Under the pieces are notes generated by a model. That model ran no database searches, was not told the origin of the DNA, and saw nothing but the letters and a program-made list of their open reading frames with translations. 64,000 bases of DNA. It comes from an uncultured Clostridia bacterium. GTDB lineage: Bacteria; Bacillota; Clostridia; Christensenellales; Borkfalkiaceae. The position numbers were made by a program, and so were the translations under genes. The stretch is from the NCBI GenBank assembly GCA_947624445.1, contig CANQKF010000001.1:89204-153203 (forward strand). Reading direction: 5' to 3'. How positions within the stretch are numbered: position 1 is the first letter of the stretch; every line of letters starts with the position of its first letter. Of the stretch, positions 51,669-60,755 are shown piece by piece.

Positions 51669-52721
51669 TTACAAAACGATCAAATTTTTCTCGGATCTCA
51701 TAAAGGACGCGGCCTTGCCGTCCTTTAAAGTCACGGTGTCCTCGATGCGGACGCCGAGCTCGCCCGCGAGATAGACGCCGGGCTCATCGGAAAAGACCAT
51801 GCCGTTTTCGAGCACGGTCTCCCCGCGGGGAGAGAGCGTGGGCGCTTCGTGGATCTGCAATCCCACCCCGTGCCCGAGGGAATGGGTGAAATACGCCGCG
51901 AGCCCGTGCTTGCGGAGGACGGCGCGGGCGATCTCGTCGGCCTCTTTGCCCGTCATGCCCGCGCGGAGTTCTTCGAGCACGCGCATGTGCGCTTCGAGCA
52001 CATGGCCGTAGATCTCTTTGAATGTTTGGTGCTTGCCGTCGTCGCCGAAGAGGAAGGTGCGGGTGCAGTCCGAGCAATAGCCTTCGTATTTGCAGCCGAA
52101 GTCGATGAGCACGGGATCGCCGAATTTCAGCCTTCTCTCCCCCGTCTCGTGATGGGGCACGCTGGCGTTCTCCCCGAACGCGACGATGGTCTCGAAGGAC
52201 GTCCCGCTCGCGCCGAGGCTGCGCATCCTGTATTCGAGCAGGGCGGCGACTTCCCGCTCCTGCATCCCCTCGCCGATCTCGGGAAGGATGGACGCGAGCG
52301 CGTCCTCCGCGATCGTGCAAGCCGTCTGGATGTGGGAGAGCTCTTCCTCCGTCTTTTGGATCATCGCATGCTGCAACGCGGGCATGCAATCTTTGAGTTC
52401 ATGCCCCGCCGCCGTGAGTTTGCCCGCCGCGGCAAGGTCGACAAACGGATAGGGCACGCCGATCGTGCGGTAGGGCGCGAGATAGCCATACGCCTCCTTC
52501 GCGGCGCCTGCGGCCACGCGGACCGCGCTCCCCGCGAGCGCCTTTTCCGCCGCCTCGAAGTAGCGGGGATCGGCAAAGAACACGCATTCGCGGTCGGTCA
52601 GGACGACGTAGCCGTCCGTCGAATAGAAATCCGTGAGATAGCGGCGCAAAAAATCGCACTCGAGAAAGAGCGCCTCCGCCCCCGCCTCGGCATAGATCGC
52701 TTGAAATTTGCCGTTCATCAT
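51669..52721 (-). CDS. M24 family aminopeptidase (Xaa-Pro peptidase type)
   Basis: About 350 aa. N-terminal creatinase-like domain, then the pita-bread domain with metal ligands [36 protein letters not shown] and the final Glu in RIEDTV. Removes N-terminal residues before proline. Two adjacent ATGs (52721 and 52718). The TATAAT ends only 6 nt before the first, so the mRNA should be leaderless or nearly so, and no normal Shine-Dalgarno fits. Precedes efp. Confidence 0.92.
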   Translation of the reverse strand: MMNGKFQAIYAEAGAEALFLECDFLRRYLTDFYSTDGYVVLTDRECVFFADPRYFEAAEKALAGSAVRVAAGAAKEAYGYLAPYRTIGVPYPFVDLAAAGKLTAAGHELKDCMPALQHAMIQKTEEELSHIQTACTIAEDALASILPEIGEGMQEREVAALLEYRMRSLGASGTSFETIVAFGENASVPHHETGERRLKFGDPVLIDFGCKYEGYCSDCTRTFLFGDDGKHQTFKEIYGHVLEAHMRVLEELRAGMTGKEADEIARAVLRKHGLAAYFTHSLGHGVGLQIHEAPTLSPRGETVLENGMVFSDEPGVYLAGELGVRIEDTVTLKDGKAASFMRSEKNLIVL

Positions 52722-52727
52722 ATTCCC

Positions 52728-52756
52728 ATTATACCAAGTGTGCGCGTTGAAGTCAA
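52728..52756 (-). promoter_or_regulatory. Consensus promoter abutting the M24 peptidase start
   Basis: TTGACT, 17 nt, TATAAT, 6 nt, ATGATG on the minus strand. With standard -7 spacing, transcription begins at the A of the first ATG. Confidence 0.85.
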
Positions 52757-52805
52757 CGATTTTCGCGGAAAAGACACATTTTCGCAAGAAAAAAGGCGGA
52801 AAGCG

Positions 52806-53021
52806 CTATTCCCGCCCGACGAGATCATCTAACGTTACGTCGAAAATATCCGCAAGCATGATGAGTTGCTGGATCGAAGGCTCGCTGTAACCCGTCTCCC
52901 AATGCGACACGGTTTTGAGCGTCGTATCGAGCGCCGCGGCGAGTTCCCGCTGCCCCATCCCCTTTGCGGCGCGGAGCAGTTTCAGGTTATGCCGAAATTC
53001 CACGTTTACAGTTCTCTGCAT
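52806..53021 (-). CDS. Small XRE-family repressor (71 aa)
   Basis: Single Cro/C1 HTH: LKLLRAAKGMGQRELAAAL, then TLKTVSHWETGYSEPS. The ATG at 53021 is preferred to the upstream TTG; no Shine-Dalgarno is visible. Divergent from a two-TM membrane protein with inverted repeats between, the same layout as the pair at 29.6 kb but with different half-sites. Confidence 0.83.
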   Translation of the reverse strand: MQRTVNVEFRHNLKLLRAAKGMGQRELAAALDTTLKTVSHWETGYSEPSIQQLIMLADIFDVTLDDLVGRE

Positions 53022-53055
53022 TACTGAAAAATTTATCAAAATTTGAGAATTTTGC

Positions 53056-53084
53056 TTGACATTCTCATATTTTGAGAGTATTCT
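53056..53084 (+). promoter_or_regulatory. Promoter of the 218-aa membrane gene with operator in its spacer
   Basis: TTGACA, 17 nt, TATTCT. The spacer contains TCTCA-TATTT-TGAGA (53063-53077). A further half-site TTGAGAAT at 53043-53050 makes TGAGAAT...ATTCTCA with the first arm. Confidence 0.75.
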
Positions 53085-53119
53085 ATCTATATTATGACCT
53101 ACCCTGCGATGAGGAGGAT

Positions 53120-53776
53120 ATGTTAGAATACAGGACCGTGCGCGTAGAACCGGATCAAGTGGATCGATGCACGCTGAAATTGCAAAAATTCGGATGGAAA
53201 TTGGAGCAATTCCAGATCGTTTACAACCAAACCCCGCGCGCCGAAGGGCAAAGCGCCCGCCCCGCGGGGGAGCAGACCGTCCTCGACGGATACGACGGCG
53301 AACGCTGGGAACCCCGTCCGCGGAGCAAGGCGGATCCCCCGCACTATGCCGTTCTGCGCTTCTCGCGCAACGCGGGCATGCGGAATTATGCCGAGATCCG
53401 CGATTTGGAGACCGAATATTGCGGCGTCGAGCGGGAACTCCTGCAAGCGCGGCACGAGCAGCGGCATGCGTTCGATCTCGGCGTCCTCTTGTGGTGCCTG
53501 ATCGCCGTCACGGTCGTCTCGGGTCTGGCGGCCGGCATCCTGCTGCTCCTCGTCCCCGGGACGCCCGCGGCGGTCTGGTGCGGGTGCGCGTTCGGCGTTC
53601 TTCTGATCGCCGCGATCGGGCTCGGCATGGGCCGCGGCAGGAAGAACCGCGCAAAGTATGATCTTTCCCGCGAAAAAGAGACCGAATTGAAGGGCAAGCT
53701 GGAAAAGATCCTGCAACGGGCCGCAGCCCTGATCCCCGAGCGCCCTGCGTCCCCTCCCCGCGCCGACGGGACTTGA
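53120..53776 (+). CDS. Hypothetical two-TM membrane protein controlled by the XRE pair (218 aa)
   Basis: Not recognised. The ATG at 53120 after GAGGAGG is used because the track's TTG lies inside the promoter. The N-terminal ~75 residues are soluble and charged (TLKLQKFGWKLEQFQIV), a helical stretch follows, then two hydrophobic segments (about 120-143 and 148-167) with a Gly-rich turn, and a basic helical tail. Possibly a small membrane sensor or effector; no function is proposed. Confidence 0.7.
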   Translation: MLEYRTVRVEPDQVDRCTLKLQKFGWKLEQFQIVYNQTPRAEGQSARPAGEQTVLDGYDGERWEPRPRSKADPPHYAVLRFSRNAGMRNYAEIRDLETEYCGVERELLQARHEQRHAFDLGVLLWCLIAVTVVSGLAAGILLLLVPGTPAAVWCGCAFGVLLIAAIGLGMGRGRKNRAKYDLSREKETELKGKLEKILQRAAALIPERPASPPRADGT

Positions 53777-53875
53777 TCCCGCGCGCCGCAGAGCGATTTA
53801 TCGATATACGTCCCCCCACGAATTTGGGATCGGCGAGGCGCCGACCCCATCGCAGGAACCCCCCTGGCCTGCGAG

Positions 53876-53912
53876 AAAAAATGCGCCGACTGAAACCAGT
53901 CGGCGCATTTTT
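53876..53912. terminator. Bidirectional terminator between the 218-aa gene and degV
   Basis: Perfect 12-bp stem ATGCGCCGACTG/CAGTCGGCGCAT, loop AAAC, flanked by A and T runs. Confidence 0.9.
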
Positions 53913-53947
53913 CTTTGCCAAATTTACGCGGCGAGGCCGCGGAGCGC

Positions 53948-54826
53948 TTATCGGTGGGAGCCGCGGTAGAAAACCGCGAGCGTGCCCGCTCCCGAATGGG
54001 CGCCGATGACGCTTCCGATCATGTTGACGAAGATCGGGCGGTCGCCGTAATCGCGGCGCAGGAGCTTGATGAGGTACTCGACGTCCTCCTCGCAGTCGCC
54101 GTGGCTGATGTAGATGGGGTCGTCGGGGCCGAGGGTCTGCGTCGCGTTCATCCGCTCGACGAGCGCGGAGACCGACTTCTTGCGCCCCATCACCTTCCCG
54201 ATGGGAATGAGGTGCCCTTCGTCGTCCACATGCAGGATGGGCTTGATGTTGAGCACGGTGCCGACGAACGCCGTGGCGCCCGTCACTCTTCCGCCCCGCT
54301 TGAGGTGGTAGAGATCTTCGACGGTGAAGATATGGCAGATGTGGCGCTTCAAGTCCTCCGCATAGGCGACGGTCTCCGCAAGATCCGCGCCCGCATCCGC
54401 CTTTTTGACGATGTAATCGACCAAGAGCCCCTGCCCGTAGGAGGCGCAGAGCGAATCGACGACGGCGATCTGCACGGGATAGCGCGCCATGAGTTCCCGC
54501 GCCGCGACGAGATAGCTCAAATAGGTGCCCGAGAGCCCCGAAGAGAAGGCGACGACGAGCACGTCCCGCCCCGCCGCGGCATAGGGCTCGATGTGCTTCT
54601 CCGCCTGCTCTGGCGTGACCTGAAAGGTCTTGGGCATGGCGCCGCCCCGCAGCGCGCCGTAGAACTCCTTGGTATCGGGCAGCGGGGTCTCCGTGCCGTC
54701 GTACGTCACGCCGTCCATCGTGAAGCCGAGCCAGATCTTTCCGACCTCGTGCTCGGCGTAGTAAGCTTCGGGGAGATCGCTCCCCGTGTCCGTAAGGATC
54801 GCAAATTTTCGCATAATTTTTTCCAT
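53948..54826 (-). CDS. DegV family fatty-acid-binding protein (copy 2)
   Basis: 292 aa from the ATG at 54826 (AAAGGG upstream; the track uses a GTG three codons earlier). FAILTDTGSDLPEAYY, KTFQVTPEQ, AFSSGLSGTYLS and the lipid-pocket segment RVTGATAFVG are family hallmarks. Longer and divergent from the copy at 14.7 kb, so likely a different acyl chain or partner. Monocistronic, with its own terminator. Confidence 0.92.
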   Translation of the reverse strand: MEKIMRKFAILTDTGSDLPEAYYAEHEVGKIWLGFTMDGVTYDGTETPLPDTKEFYGALRGGAMPKTFQVTPEQAEKHIEPYAAAGRDVLVVAFSSGLSGTYLSYLVAARELMARYPVQIAVVDSLCASYGQGLLVDYIVKKADAGADLAETVAYAEDLKRHICHIFTVEDLYHLKRGGRVTGATAFVGTVLNIKPILHVDDEGHLIPIGKVMGRKKSVSALVERMNATQTLGPDDPIYISHGDCEEDVEYLIKLLRRDYGDRPIFVNMIGSVIGAHSGAGTLAVFYRGSHR

Positions 54827-54892
54827 TCTGTCCACCCTTTCCCGATATTATATCACCGAGCGGCGGGAATGTCAATCGCGAAAAACATGATT

Positions 54893-55117
54893 TTACGGCA
54901 ATACCGTGAAATTTTTTACGCGAACGATGCGGCAGGTAAAGACGAGTTCGCGCGTCTCTTTGTCCTCCCGCATCGTGAGCAGATAGCCGCCGTCCGTCTC
55001 GAAATATTCGTTTGCGACCCGCTTGAAATCCTCGAGGGCGGCGCGGCGGGAGGCCTCGTTGATCTCCGCCTTGTCCCGCTCGAGAAGTTTCATGAGCCGC
55101 GCCCTGTCGTGCTTCAT
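54893..55117 (-). CDS. 74-aa hypothetical protein coupled to minD
   Basis: ATG at 55117 overlaps the minD stop (ATGA). Residues ~1-38 are helical and charged (RARLMKLLERDKAEINEASR), then a beta-hairpin-like segment (YLLTMREDKETRELVFTCRI). This helix-then-two-strands layout and position recall MinE, but sequence identity to MinE is not evident by eye. It could be a MinE analogue or another MinD partner. The track gives only a frame-fused ORF. Confidence 0.65.
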   Translation of the reverse strand: MKHDRARLMKLLERDKAEINEASRRAALEDFKRVANEYFETDGGYLLTMREDKETRELVFTCRIVRVKNFTVLP

Positions 55118-55848
55118 TGTCTCCACCTCCGCAGAATGCCCGAGACCCCGCGTTTTTCCTCGCGCGGGAGAAAGGTCTCGGCGAGGGCGCGGAAGGCGCG
55201 GGAGCGCTCGGTCACGTTGTCTAAAAAGAGTTTGTCCTCCTCGGGGATCACGGCGACGACGGGCAGCCGCAGCGTGTGGGCGATCTCCTCGCGGCTCAAA
55301 ATCTCCCCCTTGCGCAAGAGATCCCGCTTCACGAGATTGACGACGAGCCCCGTCGAAGTGAGTTTGTAGCTCTGCAAAATGCCCGCAACGCGGTCGGCGT
55401 CGCGCATGGCGGAGATGTGCGGCGTCGTGACGATGAGCGCCTCCTCGGCGCAGGACGCCGCGCGGTGGAAGCCCTCCTCGATGCCCGCGGGGGAATCGAT
55501 CAGGATGTAATCGAACTGCGGCGCAAAGGAATCGATGACGAGCCGCACCGCCTGCGGGGAGATGTAGCGCTCGGAGACGCGGTTGGAGGCGAGCGTGTAG
55601 AGCGTGGGATAGCGCGGGTGCTTGACGAGCGTCTGCCGCGCGCGGCAGCGCCCCTCCACGGCGTCGAGCACATCGTAGGTCGCGAGCGACTCCACGCCGA
55701 GCACGACGTCTACGTTGTTGAGCCCGAAATCGAGATCGCACACCGCCGTGCGGAACCCCCGCCGCGCGAGCTGCACGGCAAGGTTGCAGCACACCGTCGT
55801 CTTGCCGACGCCGCCCTTGCCCGACGTGATCACGATCTTCCTTGCCAT
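55114..55848 (-). CDS. minD: Septum-site determining ATPase MinD
   Basis: 244 aa. Deviant Walker A GKGGVGKTT, switch DLDFGLNNVDVVLG, DSPAGIEEGF. The C-terminus (VSGILRRWRQ) can form the amphipathic membrane-targeting helix that distinguishes MinD from other ParA proteins. No minC is adjacent. Restricts Z-ring placement in standard systems. Confidence 0.9.
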   Translation of the reverse strand: MARKIVITSGKGGVGKTTVCCNLAVQLARRGFRTAVCDLDFGLNNVDVVLGVESLATYDVLDAVEGRCRARQTLVKHPRYPTLYTLASNRVSERYISPQAVRLVIDSFAPQFDYILIDSPAGIEEGFHRAASCAEEALIVTTPHISAMRDADRVAGILQSYKLTSTGLVVNLVKRDLLRKGEILSREEIAHTLRLPVVAVIPEEDKLFLDNVTERSRAFRALAETFLPREEKRGVSGILRRWRQ

Positions 55849-55968
55849 GCCATCCTCCGCGCGCGCATTTTGCAGAAATCATACGCCTTATTCCAAACAG
55901 ATGCGGGGGAACGTATGTCGAAATTCCGCGAATTTCGGGGAATCTGTTTCGCCCCCTTATTTTTGCGC

Positions 55969-56008
55969 AAAAAAGAGAGGACCGATCAAGTTCGGTCCTC
56001 TCTTTTTT
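55969..56008. terminator. Strong terminator with the 30-aa ORF stop codon at its loop
   Basis: 17-bp perfect stem AAAAAAGAGAGGACCGA with a 6-nt loop and T-run on both strands' exit sides. It ends the MarR-ABC operon on the minus strand. Confidence 0.88.
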
Positions 56009-56078
56009 CCTTTTTCAGCAGGGCGCGGAGATAGGCTTCGTACTCCGCGTCGGTCAGCTTTCTGATCTTCTTTTTCAT
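55986..56078 (-). CDS. 30-aa micro-protein at the end of the ABC operon
   Basis: Too short for the track. ATG preceded by AGAGGGG; reads MKKKIRKLTDAEYEAYLRAL and then a Lys/Arg/Glu-rich tail to a TGA that lies in the terminator loop. A basic amphipathic helix is predicted. Starts 48 nt after the ABC transporter stop. Shine-Dalgarno, position and sensible composition support a real gene. Function unknown. Confidence 0.6.
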   Translation of the reverse strand: MKKKIRKLTDAEYEAYLRALLKKEKREDRT

Positions 56079-56126
56079 GCCGCACCCCTCTGCGTTTTCT
56101 TACAGTATGGGCGAAGCGCGGAAAAG

Positions 56127-58958
56127 TTATTCGGTGCGGAGCGCGATCACGGGATCTTTCCGTGCCGCCGCCTGCGCGGGGATGAGCCCCGAGATGAGGG
56201 TGAGCGCGACGCTCACGCACACCATGATAAAGGCGGTGAGCGGCGGGAGCGACGCGATGCCCGCGATCCCCGAGAGCGAGAAGATGATCGCGCTGATGAT
56301 CCCAGAGATGAGATAGGTGACGACGATGCCGATGAGCCCAGCCGCAAGCCCGATGATGAAGGTCTCCGCGTTGAAGAGGTTGCGGATATCCATCTTTCGG
56401 GCGCCGAGACTTCGGAGCACGCCGATCTCCTTGACGCGTTCGACGACCGAGACATAGGTGATGATGCCGATCATGACCGAACTGACGACGAGCGAGATCG
56501 CCGTGAACGCCACGAGCACGTAGGTGATGACGTCGAGCATCGTCTGCACCATGCCCATGAGCAGCCCCACGCGGTCGGTGTAGGTGATCTGCTCGCTCTC
56601 GGGGTGGGTCTCGTTCCAATCGTCGAGGTATTCCATGACGTTGTCTTTCGTATCGAAGTTCGTCGGATAGATGGAGATGGCGCTCACGCTGTCGTCCGCC
56701 CCGATCGCGCGGATCGCGGGCTCCACCGAGGCCGCGATATGGCAGGAGACCGTCGACATCGTGATGGTTTGATATTTGTCGTCGAGGGGCTCTGCGGGCG
56801 AGAAATAGAGCTGAGTATCCGCGCCGAGCAGGCCCGCCATCGCGCCGCTCGCCATGGTTTTCATGAGCGACAGGATGCTTTCGGGCACGGCGGAGCCATC
56901 GCGCATCCACTTCACGATCTCGGCTTCTTTGTTGATCTCGATATACTTTTCCACGGTCGCTTCGGGAAGATTGAGCCCCTCTTCGAGGCAGCCGTAGGAG
57001 AGCCCGTCTTTGAGGCGGAGAATGCCCGTGATGTTGAAGCTGATGCCCTTTTCGCCGTTTTCGCCGACGCCGAGGTCGTCGCGCAGCTCCGTGTAGTTGA
57101 AGGGATACCCGCCGCGCATGGAGGAATTCGTCATCCAATTATCGTCGTTGTTGTAGTCGGGATTGGCCTTGTAGAGCTCGTTGGCGTGATAGAGCACATA
57201 GGGCTGCGCCATGATCTTTTCGTAGGAGATGCGGGTCACCTCCTCCTCATCGACTTCCTCCTCCGTGAGTGCGATCTCCGTGCGCATGGAGGCGATCTGC
57301 GCCGCAGCCTCTTCCTCATCCTCGGGGAGCCCGATGTTGAAGAGCGTCAAAAACTGCTCCTCGGTCAAAAAGCCGAGCTGGACGAGCGTGAGGTCGATGA
57401 TGTCGTTGTTCTCGCCGACGACAAGCACGGCGCCGTGCTCATCCTTGGGAAATTCGCCCGCGATGATATCGTACTGCGAGCGCACATATTTGCCGTAGTC
57501 CGCCGAGGAGAAATCCGAGGTGCCCGGCATCTTGTTGAACACGTTGGTGAACAGGTCGACAAAGCCCAGGAGCGCGCGGTAGGGCTCCCCGCCGGGCGCC
57601 TTCATCAGCTCCTCGATGAGGAACTCTTTGATGGACCGCACCGAAGAGATGCGCTCCCGTACGTCGGATTGGTCGGGGGAATACTTGCCCCCCACCGTCA
57701 TGCGGGTGTAGAGCGCGTCGATCATCTCGAACCCGTAGTTGTATTGCAGGGCGGAGAACCATTCGGGGTGCTCTTTTACGCCCTGTTCGAGATATTCGAT
57801 GTATTCGGGCGTGATCGTGTTGATGATGGCGACGCCCTGCGCGAGGTTGGTCAAAAAGGAGTTGATGTAGAGCTTGTTGCCCGCCTCGAGCTCCTTGAGA
57901 TCGGGCATTTCGGAAGGCGAAGTGAGCCCCTCCATTGCGGCGGTGTAGTCGAGCGCGGTCTCCGTGACGGAGACGGGATAGGCCGAGAGCATATCCTCCT
58001 CGGTGCGCCGCATGTAGGCGCCGAAGCCGCTCGAGAGCGCGAGCACGAGGCAGACGCTGATGATGCCGATGCTCCCCGCGACGGAGGTGATGATCGTCCG
58101 CCCCTTCTTGGTGAGGAGATTCTTCGCGGAGAGCAGGAGCGACGTGAGAAAGCTCATCTTCGCGCGGGGCTTCTTCTGCCTTGCCCTGCCCGCGCTCTTT
58201 GCGGGCGCGGGAGCCTCCGCTTCCGCAGCTTTGGCCTCGGCTTTGGCTTCCGCGGGCCCCTGCGCCGCTTCCTCTGAAGCCGAATAGGGATCGGAGTCGT
58301 CCTCGACCTGCCCGTCTTTGAGGCGGACGATGCGGGAGGCATACTGCATGGCGAGCTCGGGATTGTGGGTCACCATGATGACGAGGCGCTCCCCCGCGAT
58401 CTCGCGGATGAGATCCATGATCTGCACGCTCGTCTTGCTGTCGAGCGCGCCCGTGGGCTCATCGGCGAGCAGGATATCGGGGTTGTTGACGAGGGCGCGG
58501 GCGATCGCGACGCGCTGCATCTGCCCGCCCGAGAGCTGGTTGGGCCTTTTGTTGAGCTCCTCGCCCAGCCCCACGCGCTCGAGCGCCTTCTGCGCGCGCT
58601 CCCTGCGCTCCGCCTTGCCGACGCCCGCGATCGTGAGCGCGAGCTCGACGTTGGCGAGCACCGTCTGGTGCGGGATGAGGTTGTAGGTCTGGAAGATGAA
58701 CCCGATGCGGTGGTTGCGGTAGACGTCCCAATCGCGGTCCTTGAAGTCCTTGGTGGACTTGCCCTGGATCACGAGGTCGCCCGAGGTGTAGTGGTCGAGC
58801 CCGCCGATGATGTTGAGAAGCGTCGTCTTGCCGCAGCCGCTCTGCCCGAGGATGCACACGAATTCGTTCTTGCGGAATTCGAGCGAAATGCCGCGCAGCG
58901 CGTGCACGACCCCCGAGGCGATCTTATAGTCCTTCGTGATGTTTGTCAGTTTCAGCAT
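56127..58958 (-). CDS. MacB/FtsX-like ABC transporter, ATPase fused to permease
   Basis: 943 aa from the ATG at 58958 (GAAAGGAGC upstream), not the longer track start. ATPase domain 1-225: [38 protein letters not shown]. An Ala/Glu/Lys-rich linker (about 235-272) joins it to TM1 near 285. A large extracellular domain (about 310-800) and three C-terminal TM segments with FtsX features follow. Type VII-style mechanotransmission exporters handle peptides, lipids or drugs. Regulated with the upstream MarR gene. Confidence 0.93.
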   Translation of the reverse strand: MLKLTNITKDYKIASGVVHALRGISLEFRKNEFVCILGQSGCGKTTLLNIIGGLDHYTSGDLVIQGKSTKDFKDRDWDVYRNHRIGFIFQTYNLIPHQTVLANVELALTIAGVGKAERRERAQKALERVGLGEELNKRPNQLSGGQMQRVAIARALVNNPDILLADEPTGALDSKTSVQIMDLIREIAGERLVIMVTHNPELAMQYASRIVRLKDGQVEDDSDPYSASEEAAQGPAEAKAEAKAAEAEAPAPAKSAGRARQKKPRAKMSFLTSLLLSAKNLLTKKGRTIITSVAGSIGIISVCLVLALSSGFGAYMRRTEEDMLSAYPVSVTETALDYTAAMEGLTSPSEMPDLKELEAGNKLYINSFLTNLAQGVAIINTITPEYIEYLEQGVKEHPEWFSALQYNYGFEMIDALYTRMTVGGKYSPDQSDVRERISSVRSIKEFLIEELMKAPGGEPYRALLGFVDLFTNVFNKMPGTSDFSSADYGKYVRSQYDIIAGEFPKDEHGAVLVVGENNDIIDLTLVQLGFLTEEQFLTLFNIGLPEDEEEAAAQIASMRTEIALTEEEVDEEEVTRISYEKIMAQPYVLYHANELYKANPDYNNDDNWMTNSSMRGGYPFNYTELRDDLGVGENGEKGISFNITGILRLKDGLSYGCLEEGLNLPEATVEKYIEINKEAEIVKWMRDGSAVPESILSLMKTMASGAMAGLLGADTQLYFSPAEPLDDKYQTITMSTVSCHIAASVEPAIRAIGADDSVSAISIYPTNFDTKDNVMEYLDDWNETHPESEQITYTDRVGLLMGMVQTMLDVITYVLVAFTAISLVVSSVMIGIITYVSVVERVKEIGVLRSLGARKMDIRNLFNAETFIIGLAAGLIGIVVTYLISGIISAIIFSLSGIAGIASLPPLTAFIMVCVSVALTLISGLIPAQAAARKDPVIALRTE

Positions 58959-59457
58959 GGTCTTTTGCTCCTTTCTTTTCCGTTTTCCTCTTCGTGCCGA
59001 CGTTCGTTTGCGCGCGCGCCTGTTCGTGCGCCGCGGCGAGCGCTTCGGAGAATTCATCGTAGGTCTGGATGAGCAGCTTCATCTTCTCCTCGCCGAGTTT
59101 TCCGACGACGCGATCCATGATCTCGTTCGCCTGCCTGCACTGCGCCTGGAAGATCCTGCGGCTGCGCTTGGAGAGCCGCACATAGGCGATCTTGCGGTCG
59201 TCGGGCGCGCCGACGCGCTGCACGATCCCCTCCTTTTCGAGTTTGGTCACGATCTGGGAGACCGCCGAGCGGGTGACGCCCAGCCGCCGCGCGAGCTCCG
59301 AGGAGATGATGTCTTTGCCGCGTTCCCCCTCGATGACGATCTCGCGGATGAGGCGGAATTCCGTGCGGGAGAGCTTGGATGCTTCGGGGAACAGGTCGAT
59401 GTTCTCCATGTCTTTGATCGTGCGGAACAATTTGATCAAATATTCATTGATTTCCAT
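58924..59457 (-). CDS. MarR-family regulator
   Basis: 177 aa. Winged helix 50-115: ISSELARRLGVTRSAVSQIV and the wing GAPDDRKIAYVRLS. The tail after 150 is Lys-rich. Overlaps the ABC gene by 35 bp, so it is the probable local repressor of this exporter; a palindrome overlaps the predicted transcription start. Ligand unknown. Confidence 0.92.
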   Translation of the reverse strand: MEINEYLIKLFRTIKDMENIDLFPEASKLSRTEFRLIREIVIEGERGKDIISSELARRLGVTRSAVSQIVTKLEKEGIVQRVGAPDDRKIAYVRLSKRSRRIFQAQCRQANEIMDRVVGKLGEEKMKLLIQTYDEFSEALAAAHEQARAQTNVGTKRKTEKKGAKDHAETDKHHEGL

Positions 59458-59490
59458 GCGTATCCTCTCCGTTGAATTTCGTTCACAGCG

Positions 59491-59508
59491 TTTGGTTTAT
59501 AAACAAAG
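59491..59508. promoter_or_regulatory. Candidate MarR operator
   Basis: TTTGGTTTATAAACAAAG, with the 10-bp palindrome GTTTATAAAC at its centre, over the predicted start (about 59506). Confidence 0.6.
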
Positions 59509-59512
59509 TGAA

Positions 59513-59541
59513 ATTATATACTACGCGCGTGGCATTGTCAA
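59513..59541 (-). promoter_or_regulatory. Consensus promoter of the MarR-ABC operon
   Basis: TTGACA, 17 nt, TATAAT on the minus strand, both hexamers perfect. Strong promoter expected to need repression. Confidence 0.88.
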
Positions 59542-59604
59542 GGGATTAACGGTCCATTTCGGAGAAAATTCATGCTTCATTCACAATATTTTATTCGGGC
59601 AGGG

Positions 59605-59626
59605 AAAAACCCGCCGCAGCGGCGGG
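59605..59626 (-). terminator. Terminator of the RNA methyltransferase operon
   Basis: On the minus strand CCCGCC, 5-nt loop, GGCGGG, then five T, 13 nt after the stop. Confidence 0.75.
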
Positions 59627-59639
59627 CTTCCTGTGTATC

Positions 59640-60755
59640 TTACGGCTTCTCCCCGAAAAAGGTGTATAATCCGCATTTGATGTTGGCGTTAAAGAGGATC
59701 CTGCGGCGCGAGGCCCGCCCGAAGGCGCGCTCGAAGGCGGGATAGGCGGTGATCACATAGGCGCTCCATGCGGGCAGCGCATGGAAAGCGCGGGAGAACT
59801 TTTTGTAGAGCGGAAAGAGCTCCTCCTTCTCCCCGAGCCGCGCGCCGTAGGGCGGATTGGCGGCGAGGACGCCGAACTTCTCCGCGGAGGTGAAGTCGCC
59901 CGCGTCGGCAACCGAGAAGCGGATGTCCCCCGCGACGCCCGCCCGCGCGGCATGCTCCTTTGCGACGGAGATCGCGCGGGGCGAGATGTCCCTTGCGAAG
60001 ATGGGCGCAAGTTCCCCGCGGCAGACCTCCTCCCGCGCCGCCTCCCTCTCCCGCGCGAGGACGGGCGGAACGCACTTCCACGCCGCAAAATCGAAGTTCC
60101 GCATGGCGCACGGAGCGATGTTCCGCGCGTACAGCGCCGCCTCGATCGCGAGCGTGCCGCTGCCGCAGAAGGGATCGCAAAAGACGCGGTCTTTGCCGTA
60201 GAAGGAATCCTCGACGATCGCCGCGGCCGTGGTCTCCCGCAGGGGCGCGTCGTAGGTGAGGACGCGATAGCCCCGCTTGTGGAGGCCGTCGCCGCTCGTA
60301 TCGAGCGTGACCGTCGCGACGTCCTCGAAGATGGAGACGCCGACGATCGCGCGCTCCCCCTTTTCGTCGAACAGCGGCGCGCCGTGCGCTTTGAGGCGGG
60401 TGAGGATGGCCTTCTTCACGACGCCGCCCGCCGCCTTGACCGCGGCGAGACGGCTCTTGAAGCTCTTGCCGTCGATGAGGACGCGGGCATGCGGGGTGAG
60501 GAATTCCTCCCACGGGAGAGAAGAAACGCCCGCGAAGAGGTCGTCGAAGGTCGGCGCGGGGAACTCCCCCATGCCGATGAGGACGCGCTCGCCCGCCCGC
60601 AGACGGAGATTGAGCCGCGCGACGTCCTCCCAGCCGCCCTCGAGGGCGATCCTCCCGCGGACGGCGGGGCACTCCCCATAGCCGAGGCGGACAAGTTCGC
60701 GCTTGACGGACGCCTCGACGCCCGTCGCGACGGGAATATAGAGCCGCACGGTCAC
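59640..60755 (-). CDS. THUMP-domain class I RNA methyltransferase (RlmL N-terminal-like)
   Basis: 371 aa. An N-terminal ferredoxin-like plus THUMP region (ATGVEASVKRELVRLGY, LRLRAGERVLIGMGEF), then the methyltransferase domain with DPFCGSGTLAIEAAL and NPPYGARLGE. Related to the m2G2445-forming part of RlmL and to B. subtilis YpsC-type enzymes, so an rRNA guanine N2-methylase is likely. Starts 4 bp inside the CNNM gene. Confidence 0.9.
   Translation of the reverse strand: MTVRLYIPVATGVEASVKRELVRLGYGECPAVRGRIALEGGWEDVARLNLRLRAGERVLIGMGEFPAPTFDDLFAGVSSLPWEEFLTPHARVLIDGKSFKSRLAAVKAAGGVVKKAILTRLKAHGAPLFDEKGERAIVGVSIFEDVATVTLDTSGDGLHKRGYRVLTYDAPLRETTAAAIVEDSFYGKDRVFCDPFCGSGTLAIEAALYARNIAPCAMRNFDFAAWKCVPPVLAREREAAREEVCRGELAPIFARDISPRAISVAKEHAARAGVAGDIRFSVADAGDFTSAEKFGVLAANPPYGARLGEKEELFPLYKKFSRAFHALPAWSAYVITAYPAFERAFGRASRRRILFNANIKCGLYTFFGEKP

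Noticed and set aside
53072-53120. TTG start of the membrane gene used in the track
   Set aside because: It lies upstream of the predicted transcription start and inside the promoter; the ATG at 53120 has a strong Shine-Dalgarno.
55842-58277. 811-aa plus-strand ORF opposite the ABC transporter
   Set aside because: His/Asp/Arg-rich composition is typical of an antisense shadow; no domain is visible.
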